DNA of 64,000 nucleotides, taken from contig JAYMGJ010000270.1 of NCBI GenBank assembly GCA_037178675.1, positions 203,829 through 267,828 of the forward strand, given 5' to 3'. Every line of letters starts with the position of its first letter. The stretch's first letter is position 1. Both the position numbers and the translations under genes were made by a program. Positions 12,826 to 24,042 of the stretch are shown piece after piece. Origin of the DNA: Scleroderma bovista (lineage: Eukaryota; Basidiomycota; Agaricomycetes; Boletales; Sclerodermataceae). The notes below the pieces were generated by a model. The model was not told the DNA's origin and did not search any database. It worked only from the letters and a program-made list of their open reading frames with translations.

Positions 12826-14931
12826 ATGATCGACGCCCGCCAACGGACAATAATCAAGGTTCGGCATTCTATGTTTTTGTTCTCAACCTAGTAATGCTCT
12901 GCAGGTCTTTCGCAAGTACAGCCATTCACTAGGGCCCGAAGCCCAACAGTTCCTCGAAGAAATCCTAGATGCACACGAAATCAAGGACGAGGATGTCGAG
13001 TTTTCCATCGAAACTATAGCCAGAGAGTACAACAAGCAAGACGGTGGGTTTATTCCATCAGGCTGCAAGGTTGCTCACACACTCCATGTAGATGCCGCTA
13101 TGAAAGTCTCTCTCGGCATCCTACGACGCGTGTATGACGCGCTTCAAGATCAAGGATCAGGTGATGCAGCTGAGACGGAGCTGCTGGACCCAGAAAGTCA
13201 CCTTTACATCATAAATGCCTTTGAGATGCCCCTGTGGAACTGGTCGCATGAACGTGGTACATTTGAAAAGTGCGTTTTCATCTATTCCTGAACTTTGCGC
13301 ATCGAGCCTACTCCAAAGGTCTTCGATTCCGCCGACCATCTCTGGAACTGCAGAATCGCGAATATCTGCAACCAGAAACAGGCTTTATATCATTAAGCAG
13401 AGCATCCTGCGCAACGAGCACTTTTCCCCTTCTACTATCCCCTCTCGTGACCGAGAACATCTTGTGACGGTATGGAACAACTTTGTTTGTGTCATGGACC
13501 TCCGCCGACTTCGTTTTTAAATAGTTGAAATCAACCAAGCAATTGCTAGGGAGGGCAGGTGAACGGTTTCTGCTCCTGGGCATGCTTGCGCACAATAAAG
13601 AGGGAACGTTGTGCCTCGAAGATGCAGACGGTAGTGTTACTTTGGATGTCTCTAAGCTGGTCAGATCTTGTGGTGCTGTTCGTCGGTAGTCACACTCACT
13701 TCTCCAAGGACGAGCCTGGGGAAGGACTGTACACGGAAGGGTGCATCGCGCTTGTTGAAGGTGAATATACTCAGGATGGAACTCTCGAAGTCATTGCCAT
13801 TGGACAGCCCCCTTGTGAAGATCGGGACACCGCTCGGTCAGTCATAACTTACATCTATTCAATGCACCTAACAACAACCTCTTAGTTCGATATATGGCCA
13901 TATCGACTTTCTAGGAAAAGGCTCAACAACTCTACTAGAAGATGTGTGTTATCATCTGTTTTCCCATTCGTTGCTAAATGTATGATTCGTACAGAGTCAA
14001 TATTGTCGCCGTGTTCGCGAGGAGTTGTCCGATGTCTACTTTTTCTTTTTGTCTGATGTGTGGCTTGATAGGCCACAGACTTTTGTTGGTCTCCGGAAAA
14101 TGCTGGACAATTGCATAGAGAACAACTTCATTCCCAAAGTCATCGTAATGTGCGGAAACTTCACCAGCCGATCGACTGCTCAAGGATGTGGCCGAGATGT
14201 TCAACAATATCAAGGTATTGTTTCATCCGTCAACTCCTTAACAGTCTGATAACTTGATTCTTGACAAGAAAATTTTGATGCCCTTGCGGAGCTTATTGCG
14301 TCATACCCACAAATTACACGGACCACGCATTTTGTATTCGTTCCTGGTCCACTCGATATGACCAGCAATGTGACTTTACCTCGTCGACCTATTCTTTCTT
14401 CATTCACCTCCCATTTGAAAGCAAAAATCCCCAAAGTCTACTTTGCAACCAATCCATGTCGTCTAAAATTCTTTGCACAGGAAGTTGTTATTTTCAGGGA
14501 GGACACCATGGCCAGGATGCTTCGTAATACCTTGGAGGTGAAGTCGAATGTTGCCGGAGAGGATCTCAGGAGATACGTGCGTGTTCTGTTGCTTAAATAA
14601 CCCCACTTCCTTATCAAAGAATGCATGGTTAGCTTGTTCAAACTTTGCTAGATCAAAGTCATTTGACACCTTTGACGATCGACATCCAACCAGTCCTGCC
14701 GGACTTTGATCATTCACTTCGGCTGTACCCCTTACCAACAGCGGTAAGACAGCAATTATGCTTAGTACGCCCGTCATTAATAACCTTCCTAAGGTTATAC
14801 TTGCCGATCAATATGAGAAGTATAAATTGACATACTCAGGATGCCACGTGTTTAATCCTGGAACCTTCGTCGGAAGTTGTTTCACATTCTCGACATACTG
14901 TCCTGCAGTAGGTAGCTCCGAAGAAGGGTGA
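12826..14931 (+). CDS. DPB2: DNA polymerase epsilon subunit B (Dpb2/POLE2)
   Basis: Non-catalytic B subunit of the leading-strand polymerase, essential for CMG helicase assembly. Exon 1 (12826-12858) encodes [11 protein letters not shown]. Exon 2 (12905-13043) gives [24 protein letters not shown]. Exon 3, from 13092, gives [18 protein letters not shown]. The B-subunit OB/phosphodiesterase-like domain follows: [92 protein letters not shown], and [12 protein letters not shown], the family signature. The C-terminal part has [29 protein letters not shown], and [18 protein letters not shown]. The stop used is TGA at 14929; a GTGAGT just before it could allow a slightly different C-terminus. About ten exons with short introns. 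Shares a 108-base bidirectional promoter with PHAF1. Confidence 0.93.
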
Positions 14932-15282
14932 GTCCCATGGCAGTAGAAGGGGCATTTTGACATGATGGCCATGTAGCATTATTCCGGTTGATGCGGAGGA
15001 CTAAGCAGTCCCTAGTCAATGAGGTTGTGTGAACTATACTTACCCTCGGTGCTGGGACAAAGGAGTACGCAAAAGAGACATCTTGTCTGCAAGAAAGAAT
15101 TTTATGTAAACGATATGTACTTGCACCTCTACCTATGACTATACTACATATGTACATCGTTTGTCCGTCGTGCAGGGTCACCCAAAAACCGCGCAGCCCA
15201 GCCCACCGAAAACTCCCATCTTGATTGTGTTTGTATTTGTGTTTGTCATGATCATAGTCCTGTCTTTCCTCATTTTCCTTTA
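14932..15282. other. Intergenic DPB2 3' / COX18 promoter
   Basis: A minus-strand frame at 14882-15181 has no family resemblance and overlaps the DPB2 end. No RNA gene or repeat was recognised; the second half is likely the COX18 promoter. Confidence 0.35.
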
Positions 15283-16517
15283 ATGTTGGGAAGAAATATT
15301 CGTCGCACGCGTAGCATTGCCAAAACGCCTAGACCATCGCTAGTTGGCTACCCTTCATTTTCGCGGAGAACTGTCAGTAGCCTAGACACTCTTGCAGGCG
15401 GTTTCCTTGACCTTGCAACCGCTTTACCCATACCACCAACCTGGCCACCCTATTCCACAACGATTATATTGTGTACCGTGCTCTCCCGGTTGGTCTTGAC
15501 GGTTCCATTTTCGGTATGGGTAAGTGGGCTGTCCGTGACCTCTGCCTTCGTGCGTGACTGACTTGGCACAGGCTAAGCGACGACAATGGCGAGCTGAAGA
15601 AGTGGTTGTGCCCGCTGTGCGTTCCATGACTCCTAACGTGGTCAGAGGTGTATCAGAAGAAATGGCAAGGGAGGGGCTTCGTGGAACGAAGGAGCAAATT
15701 CAATCCACACATAATGAGAGAGTGAAACAAATCGTACGCTTGCACCTTTCTACCTATTGATACCCAAAATTTGAACACGAAATGCAGTTAACAAGCCGGA
15801 AAAAGCAACTCTTCGCGCAATATCGATGTCGGCCAGATATAACAATGTTGATCCCTCCCATCACGCAACTACCTGTCTTCGTAGGGTTTTCTGTCCTTTT
15901 ATCACATCTATCGCAGCCCCCTACGCCCTTCGACTCAGAATCGTTCTTTACATTGTCTACTCTTACACATGCAGACCCTACAGGAACGTTACCTATTGCG
16001 CTTGGATTCATTACTCTCGCCAATGTTGAGAGTTCTCGTTGGTTTATGACGGAAGCTCAACTCCAACGTGAAAAACAGGTTCAGCGATGGAAAGAGGAAC
16101 GAGTTGGAAAGGGCGAAACTGTTCTTGAACCCCAGAAGATAATTAAATCTGTCCTTAGGTTGGTCTCTATAGGACGCATCTTCGTCGCATCGATGGTGCC
16201 TGGGGTAGGTCATAGTCGCCTTGACTCCAGTGCTTTCACTTACCTTCTGCACCTAGTCCGTAGTTCTTTACTGGGTGACATCGGCTGCCTTTGGATTGGT
16301 GCAAACGTGGATACTTGACTACTGGGAACTGCAGAGAAAACGGAGGTTACAAGATGCACGTTTCGCTCCGTCGGCTGAAGCGATGGTCCAGGGCCATCGG
16401 TATGTAGATTTACCACTCTCCCATATTCATTATCCAACGCGGAGAGATGACAAAAGTGGTTCGAGGGAGCCCGCTCCGAGCGAGTTTGAAAGTTGGCGCC
16501 CTGTGATTTCGTCTTGA
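15283..16517 (+). CDS. COX18: Mitochondrial inner-membrane insertase Cox18 (Oxa1/YidC/Alb3 family)
   Basis: Cox18/Oxa2 exports the C-terminal domain of Cox2 across the inner mitochondrial membrane. Four exons: 15283-15519, 15572-15733, 15788-16204 and 16257-16517. All are in frame and encode 358 residues. The basic, Arg/Ser-rich N-terminus (MLGRNIRRTRSIAKT) fits a mitochondrial presequence. TM1 is IPPTWPPYSTTIILCTVLSRLVL. A hydrophilic matrix loop carries the AKRRQWRAEE segment, then DITMLIPPITQLPVFVGFSVLL is TM2. The last membrane helices include SVVLYWVTSAAFGLVQTWIL, the Oxa1-family end motif. An extended hydrophilic C-terminus follows. Cox18 rather than Oxa1 is preferred because of length and the LPIPPTWPPYS region. 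Confidence 0.85.
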
Positions 16518-16823
16518 TCTAATCTGACCGCGTTTCTACCTCCATCAGTTACAATTTACTCAATTTTATCTGTCTCTAGGTTGCCTTCAACTTTGCAATC
16601 ATCACAATCATACCATACGCGCAAGAGAAGAATAAAAGCATCTACATAGTTTGCAAAACTGTACTTAGGCACCAATGTATAATTTATATACTTGAAATCA
16701 TCGATCTTTTCTCGGCATCTGTGAAGGTCCAGCTCTAATGGGTTGAGGCACTCGAGGAAGCAACGGGACACATAGGAATTGAGCGTGTACAGCCACATGG
16801 GTCAGGTGTAGGGACGAGTCGCA

Positions 16824-17028
16824 AGGCAGCGCTACGAGCGAGAAACAGACTACAAATACAATGACAGGGAGCAAGAGACTCGCTGGAAATACAAATACAC
16901 TTAGGTGAAAAAATGCGAAGCGAAGCGACGAGGCTTGAGAGACGACCAGCTTGTATTTGTATCGTGTCTCGCCCTCAGTTTATTGGTATCTGTACTTTAA
17001 GTATTACTGTAGGTTCGTAGCGCTGCCT
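16824..17028. repeat. 205-base foldback element with nested inverted repeats (MITE-like)
   Basis: A perfect 14-base inverted repeat (AGGCAGCGCTACGA at 16824-16837 and its complement at 17015-17028) bounds the segment. A second perfect 11-base inverted repeat (ATACAAATACA at 16889-16899, complement at 16952-16962) lies inside. No coding frame and no clear target-site duplication were seen. It sits in the otherwise empty 16518-17165 interval between COX18 and APS1, where I recognised nothing else. It could be a MITE remnant or just a stem-loop-rich spacer. Confidence 0.5.
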
Positions 17029-17165
17029 CGCCCCACAGTTTTTTGGGACTCATGGGCACGCAATCCAGCTATATGCGTCTCGTTTACAGCTCGAGTGCGC
17101 TCGCTTATTAGACGCGAAATATAGTATGTATAGCGCTACGTCAAGCACAGCCACCAATAGCCTTG

Positions 17166-18014
17166 ATGATCAACTACATTCTGCTTGTGTCGCGACAAGG
17201 CTCGTCCTGGTTCTTGGGACGCCACGACTGAAGCTTGATGGTTTTAACTAGGAAAATTGCGCCTAGCAAAGTGGTTCACAACCTTGCCACCGAAAGCGAA
17301 AGCTAAGATTGTGAAGGATGTAACGCAGTTGGTCCTCGCCCGGAGAACACGGATGTGCAATTTCTTGGAATACAAGGGTGAGGGCTTTTCCCAAACCATC
17401 AAATCGGACTCGTCACAGATTGCATTTTTCAGACACGAAGGTTGTCTACCGAAGATATGCCTCCTTATTCTTTGTTTGTGGCATTGGCTCAGGGGACAAT
17501 GAGCTCATCACACTAGAGATCATTCACCGCTATGTGGAAGTCTTGGACAGATATTTTGGAAATGTGAGTATGAAGAATACTGTAATTTCCTTCTTAATTT
17601 AACCTGGTTTAGGTCTGTGAACTTGACCTGTATGTTACGAACTCTTAGCGCGACCTGACTGTCTGATATTGGTTGCAAGTATCTTCAATTTCCAAAAAGC
17701 ATATGCGGTGAGTGGTCTTCAGAAGGGCCCCGGGCGACATTCTACTTACATGCGACAGATTTTGGATGAATTGATCATCGCTGGAGAGATGGAAGAATCC
17801 TCGAAGAAATCGGTGCTCCGTGTGGTGAGTGACCACTCGTTGCTACTGCTTTCCCTGCTCATGAGCCTAGGTGACACAAGCGGACAGCGTTGAAGAGCAG
17901 GAGAACAGTGAAGATCTCATTGGTCGTCTCGGAGGTGGTCGCAGTGGTAAGATATCTGTCGCGAGCATCTTACCCTAATTTCATATGGATTCCCAAGGTC
18001 TTTTGGTCCACTGA
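17166..18014 (+). CDS. APS1: AP-1 adaptor complex sigma subunit
   Basis: Small chain of the clathrin adaptor AP-1 at trans-Golgi/endosomes. Exon 1 (17166-17199) encodes [11 protein letters not shown]. It joins [23 protein letters not shown] through an intron that starts with GC (CAAG|GCTCGT, 17200-17251). Exon 2 ends at 17377 and exon 3 (17433-17563) gives [18 protein letters not shown] and [16 protein letters not shown]. Exon 4 is a 17-base micro-exon (17613-17629, VCELDL) and exon 5 is 28 bases (17680-17707, FNFQKAYA). Exon 6 (17759-17824) gives [17 protein letters not shown], and exon 7 starts at 17871. The C-terminus is either a final splice to 17998 (GGGRSGLLVH, stop 18012-18014) or a read-through stop at about 17978. 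Core residues match sigma-1 very closely. Confidence 0.93.
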
Positions 18015-18168
18015 GTGGGCAATATTAATACAAGATATCATTTGTAACTGGTGAGTATGTATGCCAGGGATGCTCTAGCAACAGTCTTATCAAAGCCATT
18101 GTAGATGAATGCCAAAAGATACAGGTGTTTTATCATGACACGAGACTATAGGATACGGTACCAATCTA

Positions 18169-20086
18169 TCATCGTGTGGCAGGACTCCTCACCTTGTTCA
18201 AAACGTACCACTTCACTAAATCTAGGGTTGCCATTGAATCCTCCACCGAAGAATGCCCACTTGAGCCATCTCCTGTCTGAATAGTAATTCCAAGATGCTC
18301 CTTGGCACTGAGAGCAGTGTTAATGCGTGTCAGGAAGAACTTCTAATAACTATCATTGAGGACGCACAGATCTCGTAGCGATCTCCTGTAGGGTTTGCCA
18401 GCACGATGTGGAAACAAAACGGATGTATCTATGCACTGATAGTGAATCATTCGCAATGTCTTGAGATCATTCTCTAAAGCATGACCAATGATAATTGTCT
18501 GAGAGTTGATAAATGCATCAAGGGATCGACGTGCAGAAGAGAGCGTCAAAAAAGCGTTTTCGTGCTTCTCCTGGGTTATTCCAGAAAATCTGGTATTGTA
18601 ATCACTGCGGTAGATGTTAATACATCTCGTTGTAAAAAGTCCCAAACAACACGTACATGACATCAACGCCGTCGTCCATGCGAATGAGTTCATCAAAGAT
18701 TTCTGTTCCGGTGCCATCTACGACCGAAATTCTAGCGACTCGCATACCACCCGTCGTGTATATCATTTCACAATCCAGTGCAACCACGTCCAAGGCGGTG
18801 TCGATGACTGATACATCGAAAGATTGCGGAGGCCGCGATGGCGAGAACGCATGACGGGTATGTAGATCTCCTGGATCGGACTCGTAGAACACGTGGCTTC
18901 CCCAAGAACAACCGTCCTCGTCCGTGCTTTTCGAGCAGCATAGATAAGTGCGCAGCTTCTCGCCTGCCAAATACATCTTAGGATGCTCTGCAGTAGTCAG
19001 TACCACCTGTTAACACACCATTAATTTTCTTTGTGGAAGGGCGACCCCAGTGATAACAACATTCGCGCTTTCCTGGGTCCCTCATCACAGCAAATGATTG
19101 ATCGCATCTCTCGCACCGTTTTACTTGTCCACTTGCATGGGGCTTACTTCCTCCTTCGCTAGCTGGAACCTCCAAGATGTATCCCGACTGCTCCATGGTC
19201 TCTTTTGACATGATTAGTTGCTGGAGAACGGCCCGGGTTAGCTGCAGTTGATTGAATTGCTTCTGTGATTCGATGCGAGTAGTAATTTCTTCCTCTGTGC
19301 CAACGGAAGGATGAGAAATTGAGCTTGGGATTGGCCGTTTTTTCAACGCCGCGATCGAGGTGATCACAGCCTGTATATCAGGAGGAATAGGTGGTAATTT
19401 GATGAAACGCCTCAACCACGTACGTTACGATATGTGTGCTTAGTCGATTTTTTATAGATTTCCTCCTCCTGGCGAAGTGCATGTTCAGATGCAAGAGTGG
19501 GGTTTGAGGGTTGGATTGCCTCGTACAACACGACAAAGTGATCATAAAGACTTTTGAGCAGAGCCTGTGGCAAATAACCAATGAAACCATTGCACCCCGA
19601 CATATGGAGCAGTGTATACTGACCTGGCGGACGGGAACGGAAACTTGAGATTGGGCGGCATTGACTCTGAGCACGGGTACGCCGATCTGTGCAAGGATGT
19701 CACATATGAAGCAAGATGGGGATGGGAGGACTACTAACATTGGAATGGACCGTTTTACTAGGCGCAACGGGCCGACCAGCGGTTGTGGCCTTTAGTCGTT
19801 GCCTGGGAGGTTCCCTTGCAGCGTCATTTCGAGCTGAGGAGCTTGCCGATGCAGAAAACTCAAATGGTCTTTTCGCAGGAACCACAGAGGAGATGGAATG
19901 CGAAGAGTTGGAGACTTGGGAGCCGGTGGATGCAGAACGATGACTCGGAGCCTTGGTCTCAACGACGGGCACGATCAAAAGCTGTTGGGGTAGGTCCTTG
20001 GTATGGGAGAACAGGCAAGCTGGTCTCTGGCATTCAGGTCCATTGGGACATGGCACCGATTGAAAGAGACCCAAGGTCGAAAACAT
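18169..20086 (-). CDS. REX1/REX3 (REXO1)-family RNA exonuclease, DEDDh type
   Basis: 3'-5' exoribonuclease family that trims stable RNAs. Exon 1 (from ATG 20086) has a small Cys/His cluster, PCPNGPECQRPACLFSH, then a Ser-rich low-complexity stretch. The middle exons give IGVPVLRVNAAQSQVSVPVRQ and ALLKSLYDHFVVLYEAI. They also give AVITSIAALKKRPIPSS and a zinc-binding motif with CERCDQSF and ECCYHWGRPS. The nuclease domain has Exo I VVALDCEMIYTTGGMRVARIS (D and E), Exo II IGHALENDLKTLRMIH (D) and Exo III GHSSVEDSMATLDLV (H and D), reached through an intron at about 18300-18360. All DEDDh residues appear present. The stop at 18169-18171 assumes read-through after VLNK; another exon is possible. 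Which yeast REX it matches is not decided. Confidence 0.85.
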
Positions 20087-20380
20087 GACCAGACGTGAGG
20101 CGGATCACAACGAGCCTTGACTCAACTGTAACTGGACTTCTGCTCACGCCGCCACACACTCGGGCTGGGGACTGGTCGGGCTGTCGTCGCTCCGATCAAT
20201 GCGGGCTACGATGCTTAGCAGTTTAGCAGTAGACTTCTGTGGCCGTACTTATCCTGTGCAGGTCAGACTGTCGTCGTTCACGTTCAGGACCCGGGACTTG
20301 TCGTCGTTACGTCAAACGTACGGAGTGCCAAGTTGATTTTTTCGCAAGAGCGCTCTCCCCAACAGGCCACCTTGTCGACC
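20087..20380. promoter_or_regulatory. Bidirectional promoter region between REX-type exonuclease and ceramide synthase
   Basis: The 294-base gap separates two divergent start codons (20086 minus and 20381 plus). No gene is seen inside. No TATA box is obvious. Confidence 0.4.
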
Positions 20381-22160
20381 ATGTCGAAGCGATCTGTTGC
20401 GACACCAAAACTACTGCAAAGACGTGGTAAAGCTGGCAACCTCAAGTCCATCGAGTGCGTCGCGTTCCTCCTCTCAAATTACGTGGTTTTAGCATCATGG
20501 AACAACCAGGACGGACTCCAACCCCCACTTCACGGGCCCATTTTTGTCTGATACGTTCGTGGCCCGTAGTGCAGGTCTCCTTTGTCGTCTAACCCTGTGC
20601 TACCCAGGCCGTTGGATTCTTCCACTCCAGATTCGAACAGTTCCCCAAGACATGGCACTTTCCATCGCTTAAAGGAAGAACCTAGTTTCTGGAGTGACCT
20701 CAAGACTTGCAAGTGGGTGGTCAATCCCGGTGAGCACGTCGCTTCGGATGTCTTGTGGGCGTTGTTTCCCAATAATCGCACTCTAGCTTCGTCCTTCAAG
20801 ATCCTTGTCGTTCCCATCATTCTCTTCCTCAACTGGGAACTTCTCGGGCCTTTTGTCGCTTCAAATTTGCCAAATCCGTTTGGACCCCTTTTGTTCATCT
20901 CTTACCCCATCACCTTGAAGTCAGGGGAAGTACGATACGCCAAAGGCTATCTGGACTTAGCTTTCATTGCATACTATATCATCTTCTTCTCGTTCCTGCG
21001 GCAAGTGGCCACTATCCACCTATGTCGACCCATTGCCCGCTATTTCAAGATCAAGCGTCAGTCCCAACTGGATCGCTTCGGTGAACAGGGTTATGCACTC
21101 GCGTATTTTGCAGTCATGGGCATGTGGGGTGTCGTGAGTATCCTGTACAAACCCGCACTTGCATCTGGTATTAAACTTTGCAGCGCATCATGACCCAATT
21201 GCCAACAAATTGGTATCGAACGGAGTATTTCTGGATAGGTCAGTTGCACAGATTTAGTTTTCTGGATGTCAACCCATGATTCCCTATCGTGGTCTCTAGA
21301 TTATCCTCACTGGGAAATGATACCTGAGTTGAAACGCTACTACTTAATGCACACTGCATACTGGTTGCAACAGTTCATGGTCCTCCTCCTTCGTCTAGAA
21401 AAGCCACGCAAAGACTACACGGAGCTAGTTATCCACCACATTGTTACCTTGTGGCTCATTTGGTAACAAGCTACTCTGCTTTCTACTCATTTATTGTCTG
21501 ATGGCATTCTCTTAGCTGGAGTTACTTAGTCAACATGACCCTAATAGGCAATGCAGTTTATACGAGCATGGATATCCCAGATGCATTCCTCGCTGTAAGT
21601 TAAGCTCGCATAAAGTCTCCCTTGCACTCACATCGCCATAGTTCTCCAAAATCCTGAATTACATAAAGTGGGAGCGCTCCAAAACTGTTTCATTTATGTT
21701 GTTCTTGACTTCTTGGACGTGAGTTCTCTGCTCCGCTATAGTGCTTTCCTTCTAACTACTTTCTATTAGATATTTCCGTCATTACCTGAACATCCGCATT
21801 CTTTGGTCCGTCTGGACGGAGTTTGACCTCCTCCCGTATGTCCCACTTGCGCTAAGGTCTTCATATGAACACTAAGAACAACCCAGTGAAACTACTCGTG
21901 TATGGGCTCCGGAAACTGGTGCCTGGATGGCAAGTTGGATGAGATACCAAATGTTTATGCCACTTCTTCTACTGCAAATACTGAACCTATTTTGGTATTA
22001 TCTTATTTGGCGCGTTGCCATACGGCATGTCTTTCCGCATCTATTCTTTGTTCGCCTGATAACGATTAGCCCTAGATCCCTGACGAATACCCTGACGGAT
22101 GTGAGGTCAGACGATGAGGATGATGGAGATGACGACGCTAATGCAAACAAGGATGAATGA
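20381..22160 (+). CDS. LAG1: Ceramide synthase (Lag1/Lac1, TLC domain)
   Basis: Acylates sphingoid bases in the ER membrane to make ceramide. Exons: 20381-20454, 20575-21133, 21184-21238, 21300-21462, 21516-21594, 21642-21718, 21770-21835 and 21887 onward. The Lag1 motif is complete across three exons: [13 protein letters not shown], then [20 protein letters not shown], then [17 protein letters not shown]. It contains the double His and the D-x3-D pattern. Several hydrophobic helices ([50 protein letters not shown]) fit the TLC fold. The C-terminal tail is acidic ([20 protein letters not shown]), typical of fungal Lag1 and a CK2 target in yeast. Near the end, a 45-base GC-AG intron (22025-22069) gives a more family-like tail than reading straight through. 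Confidence 0.94.
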
Positions 22161-22251
22161 TAAGGTTTTAGGACGGGATTTTTTTTCTGTATCTCGAATA
22201 TCCTGGCGTATCTTATGATGGGATCAATTATACAATGCACTTCGTTTATAT

Positions 22252-24000
22252 CTAACCAGCCCGTGCATCAACTTCCTCGTCGTTACTTGAATTAAATTGA
22301 CTCAGGTTTACGATCGGTCCACAGACGCCTTCTTGGTCAGAGAAATCCTCATCCTCTTCCCATTCGTCGAAATTAACCTTGACGCCAGCTCCAGTTTGTG
22401 GCACGCTGGGGGTACCAGGATGCAGCGTACGATTGGGCCATCGTTTCTCGCGTTGTATATCAATATGCTCCCCAGAAGCCATGGACATCAGTGCGAGCAT
22501 GGTATACTGCACAAGATCAATGATGGGAACTGCTTGATCCAGAAGCTGCTTACATGAGCATCGTTTCCTGCATTGTGTAGATACGACGTTGGAATCTGTA
22601 GATGACGACAGACACGCTCTAAGGATCTGCGGTTGTTTCCCGAGTCACCCTCCAAAGCAGCAAACAGGTCAGATGTGTCGATAACGAAGATCCCATCCTC
22701 CGACAAGACATCGGGAAGTAAAAACCCGAGATTGGGGATCTGCACGTCAACATCCTTAGATTTCAGATACCTGTGACACCGCATTCTTAGCAAACGCTGC
22801 ACCACAATCGCAAAGTTAAACCAACTTGATGTCTTGGCTGTTATCGTGGAAGATCAGGAAGAGTGGTCCCAAGCCCTTCAGGCTTTCGATGAGTGCTTGG
22901 ATTCTCTGCTTGAATGTCGCTTTGTTGACTTGCTCGCTGGTCCCAAACGCAAAATGCTGCATAGACAGAGCTTTCAGTCGAGAAGAATGTACAAACAAAG
23001 GTAAAGGGTCCACCTCGCGATTGTCTTCGACGAAAGTGTTGGTGTAATACTTGTGTTCCTTGACAGTGAGATGGCCTTGTTCTTCAATTTTGCTGTCGCC
23101 GTCCCAGAGGACAGTGCTCCATCCGAATTCAGTGAGCAGGGTATGGTCTCTATCCCATGCCTCGAAGTCCAGCGCACACCAAGTGCCTTGTTTCTGAGCC
23201 CAGAGCGACCGAACACGCTCAAAGATATCACGCCGTGCATTCAGTGTTGGATCCACGCCCTTCAAGCGTTTATTATTTTTCTCGACATGCTGTCATTGTA
23301 GCATCGCAGTGAAATCAGACACAGATGTATGCGTCCCCCATCCGCTCACCTTTAGTGTAGTACGGAGCTCTTCCCTGGTCTTCAAGTGGACAGGGGAGAC
23401 GTGCCGAAGACTGGACTCAGTCAGGAGGCAGTCCGAGTATGGCAAGGGGATGGGGTTTTTGGTAAGTTGCATGGAATGCAGCCAGTACCTCAAGTATTCG
23501 ACCTGGGCGGACGAGAACAATAGCCGCGACTCAAAGTTCTGTAATGTTCCTGTCGTACTTATCATGGATACTACTGCCCTGATGATGTGTTCGATGTTAA
23601 TTTACCAAGATACAACTCTGCACCCTCGACACCCTCTCTGCGGAGAGGGTGATCTGGATGCACAAGCGCGTCTTGTGCAAGAAGAGCTTTAAGAGGGCTC
23701 CGATCTTCAGGGTTGGGAAGCGCTTGATGCCTATCCACCTGATCGTGAGGTTAACCCTTGGTTGTCGGTAGCGATCTCACCATTCGAAGAATATGTCTGT
23801 GTATCGATAGTAGCCGGTGACGATAGGAGATGCCATTCAATAGTGATGATGATGATGGTCGGGGTGAGCAGGTACTTACTAAACAGCAAATCTAGGGTCT
23901 CGTTCCAAATCTGGTAATAACGAACAACCCTGGTCTGCGTCACAAAGCCTTAACCTGCGATTGTCGTATGTTGCACGACGCTCCTACGGCGGAAACACAT
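22252..24000 (-). CDS. Gfd2/YDR514C-like DEDDh nuclease-domain protein
   Basis: The family (C-terminal RNase H-like domain shared by yeast Gfd2/YDR514C and Neurospora QDE-2-interacting protein) has no settled biochemical role. The conserved core is TWCALDFEAWDRDHTLLTEFGWS (Exo I-like D and E). It continues with LGPLFLIFHDNSQDIKYL (D), VIDTSDLFAAL, and HLQIPTSYLHNAGNDAHYT (H and D) followed by TMLALMSMASG. An upstream exon gives GAELYLGTLQNFESRLLFSSAQVEYLRYWLHS. The acidic C-terminus ends at 22252. A start at ATG 24000 is proposed, with a 13-base coding exon spliced by GTTAAG to the segment reading FVTQTRVVRYYQIWNETLDLLFSK; the 5' end is uncertain. Only 42 bases separate this start from the CSE4 start. 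Confidence 0.75.
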
Positions 24001-24042
24001 CACCGGACACGCGTCTTATTGCTCTAGATCTCCATTTATATC
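24001..24042. promoter_or_regulatory. 42-base head-to-head interval between Gfd2-like gene and CSE4
   Basis: Divergent start codons at 24000 (minus) and 24043 (plus) leave almost no space, so promoter elements must overlap transcribed or coding sequence of one or both genes. This depends on the proposed minus-strand start. Confidence 0.4.

Noticed and set aside
14882..15181. 99-codon minus-strand frame after DPB2
   Set aside because: No motif, overlaps the DPB2 3' end, and no splice or promoter context.
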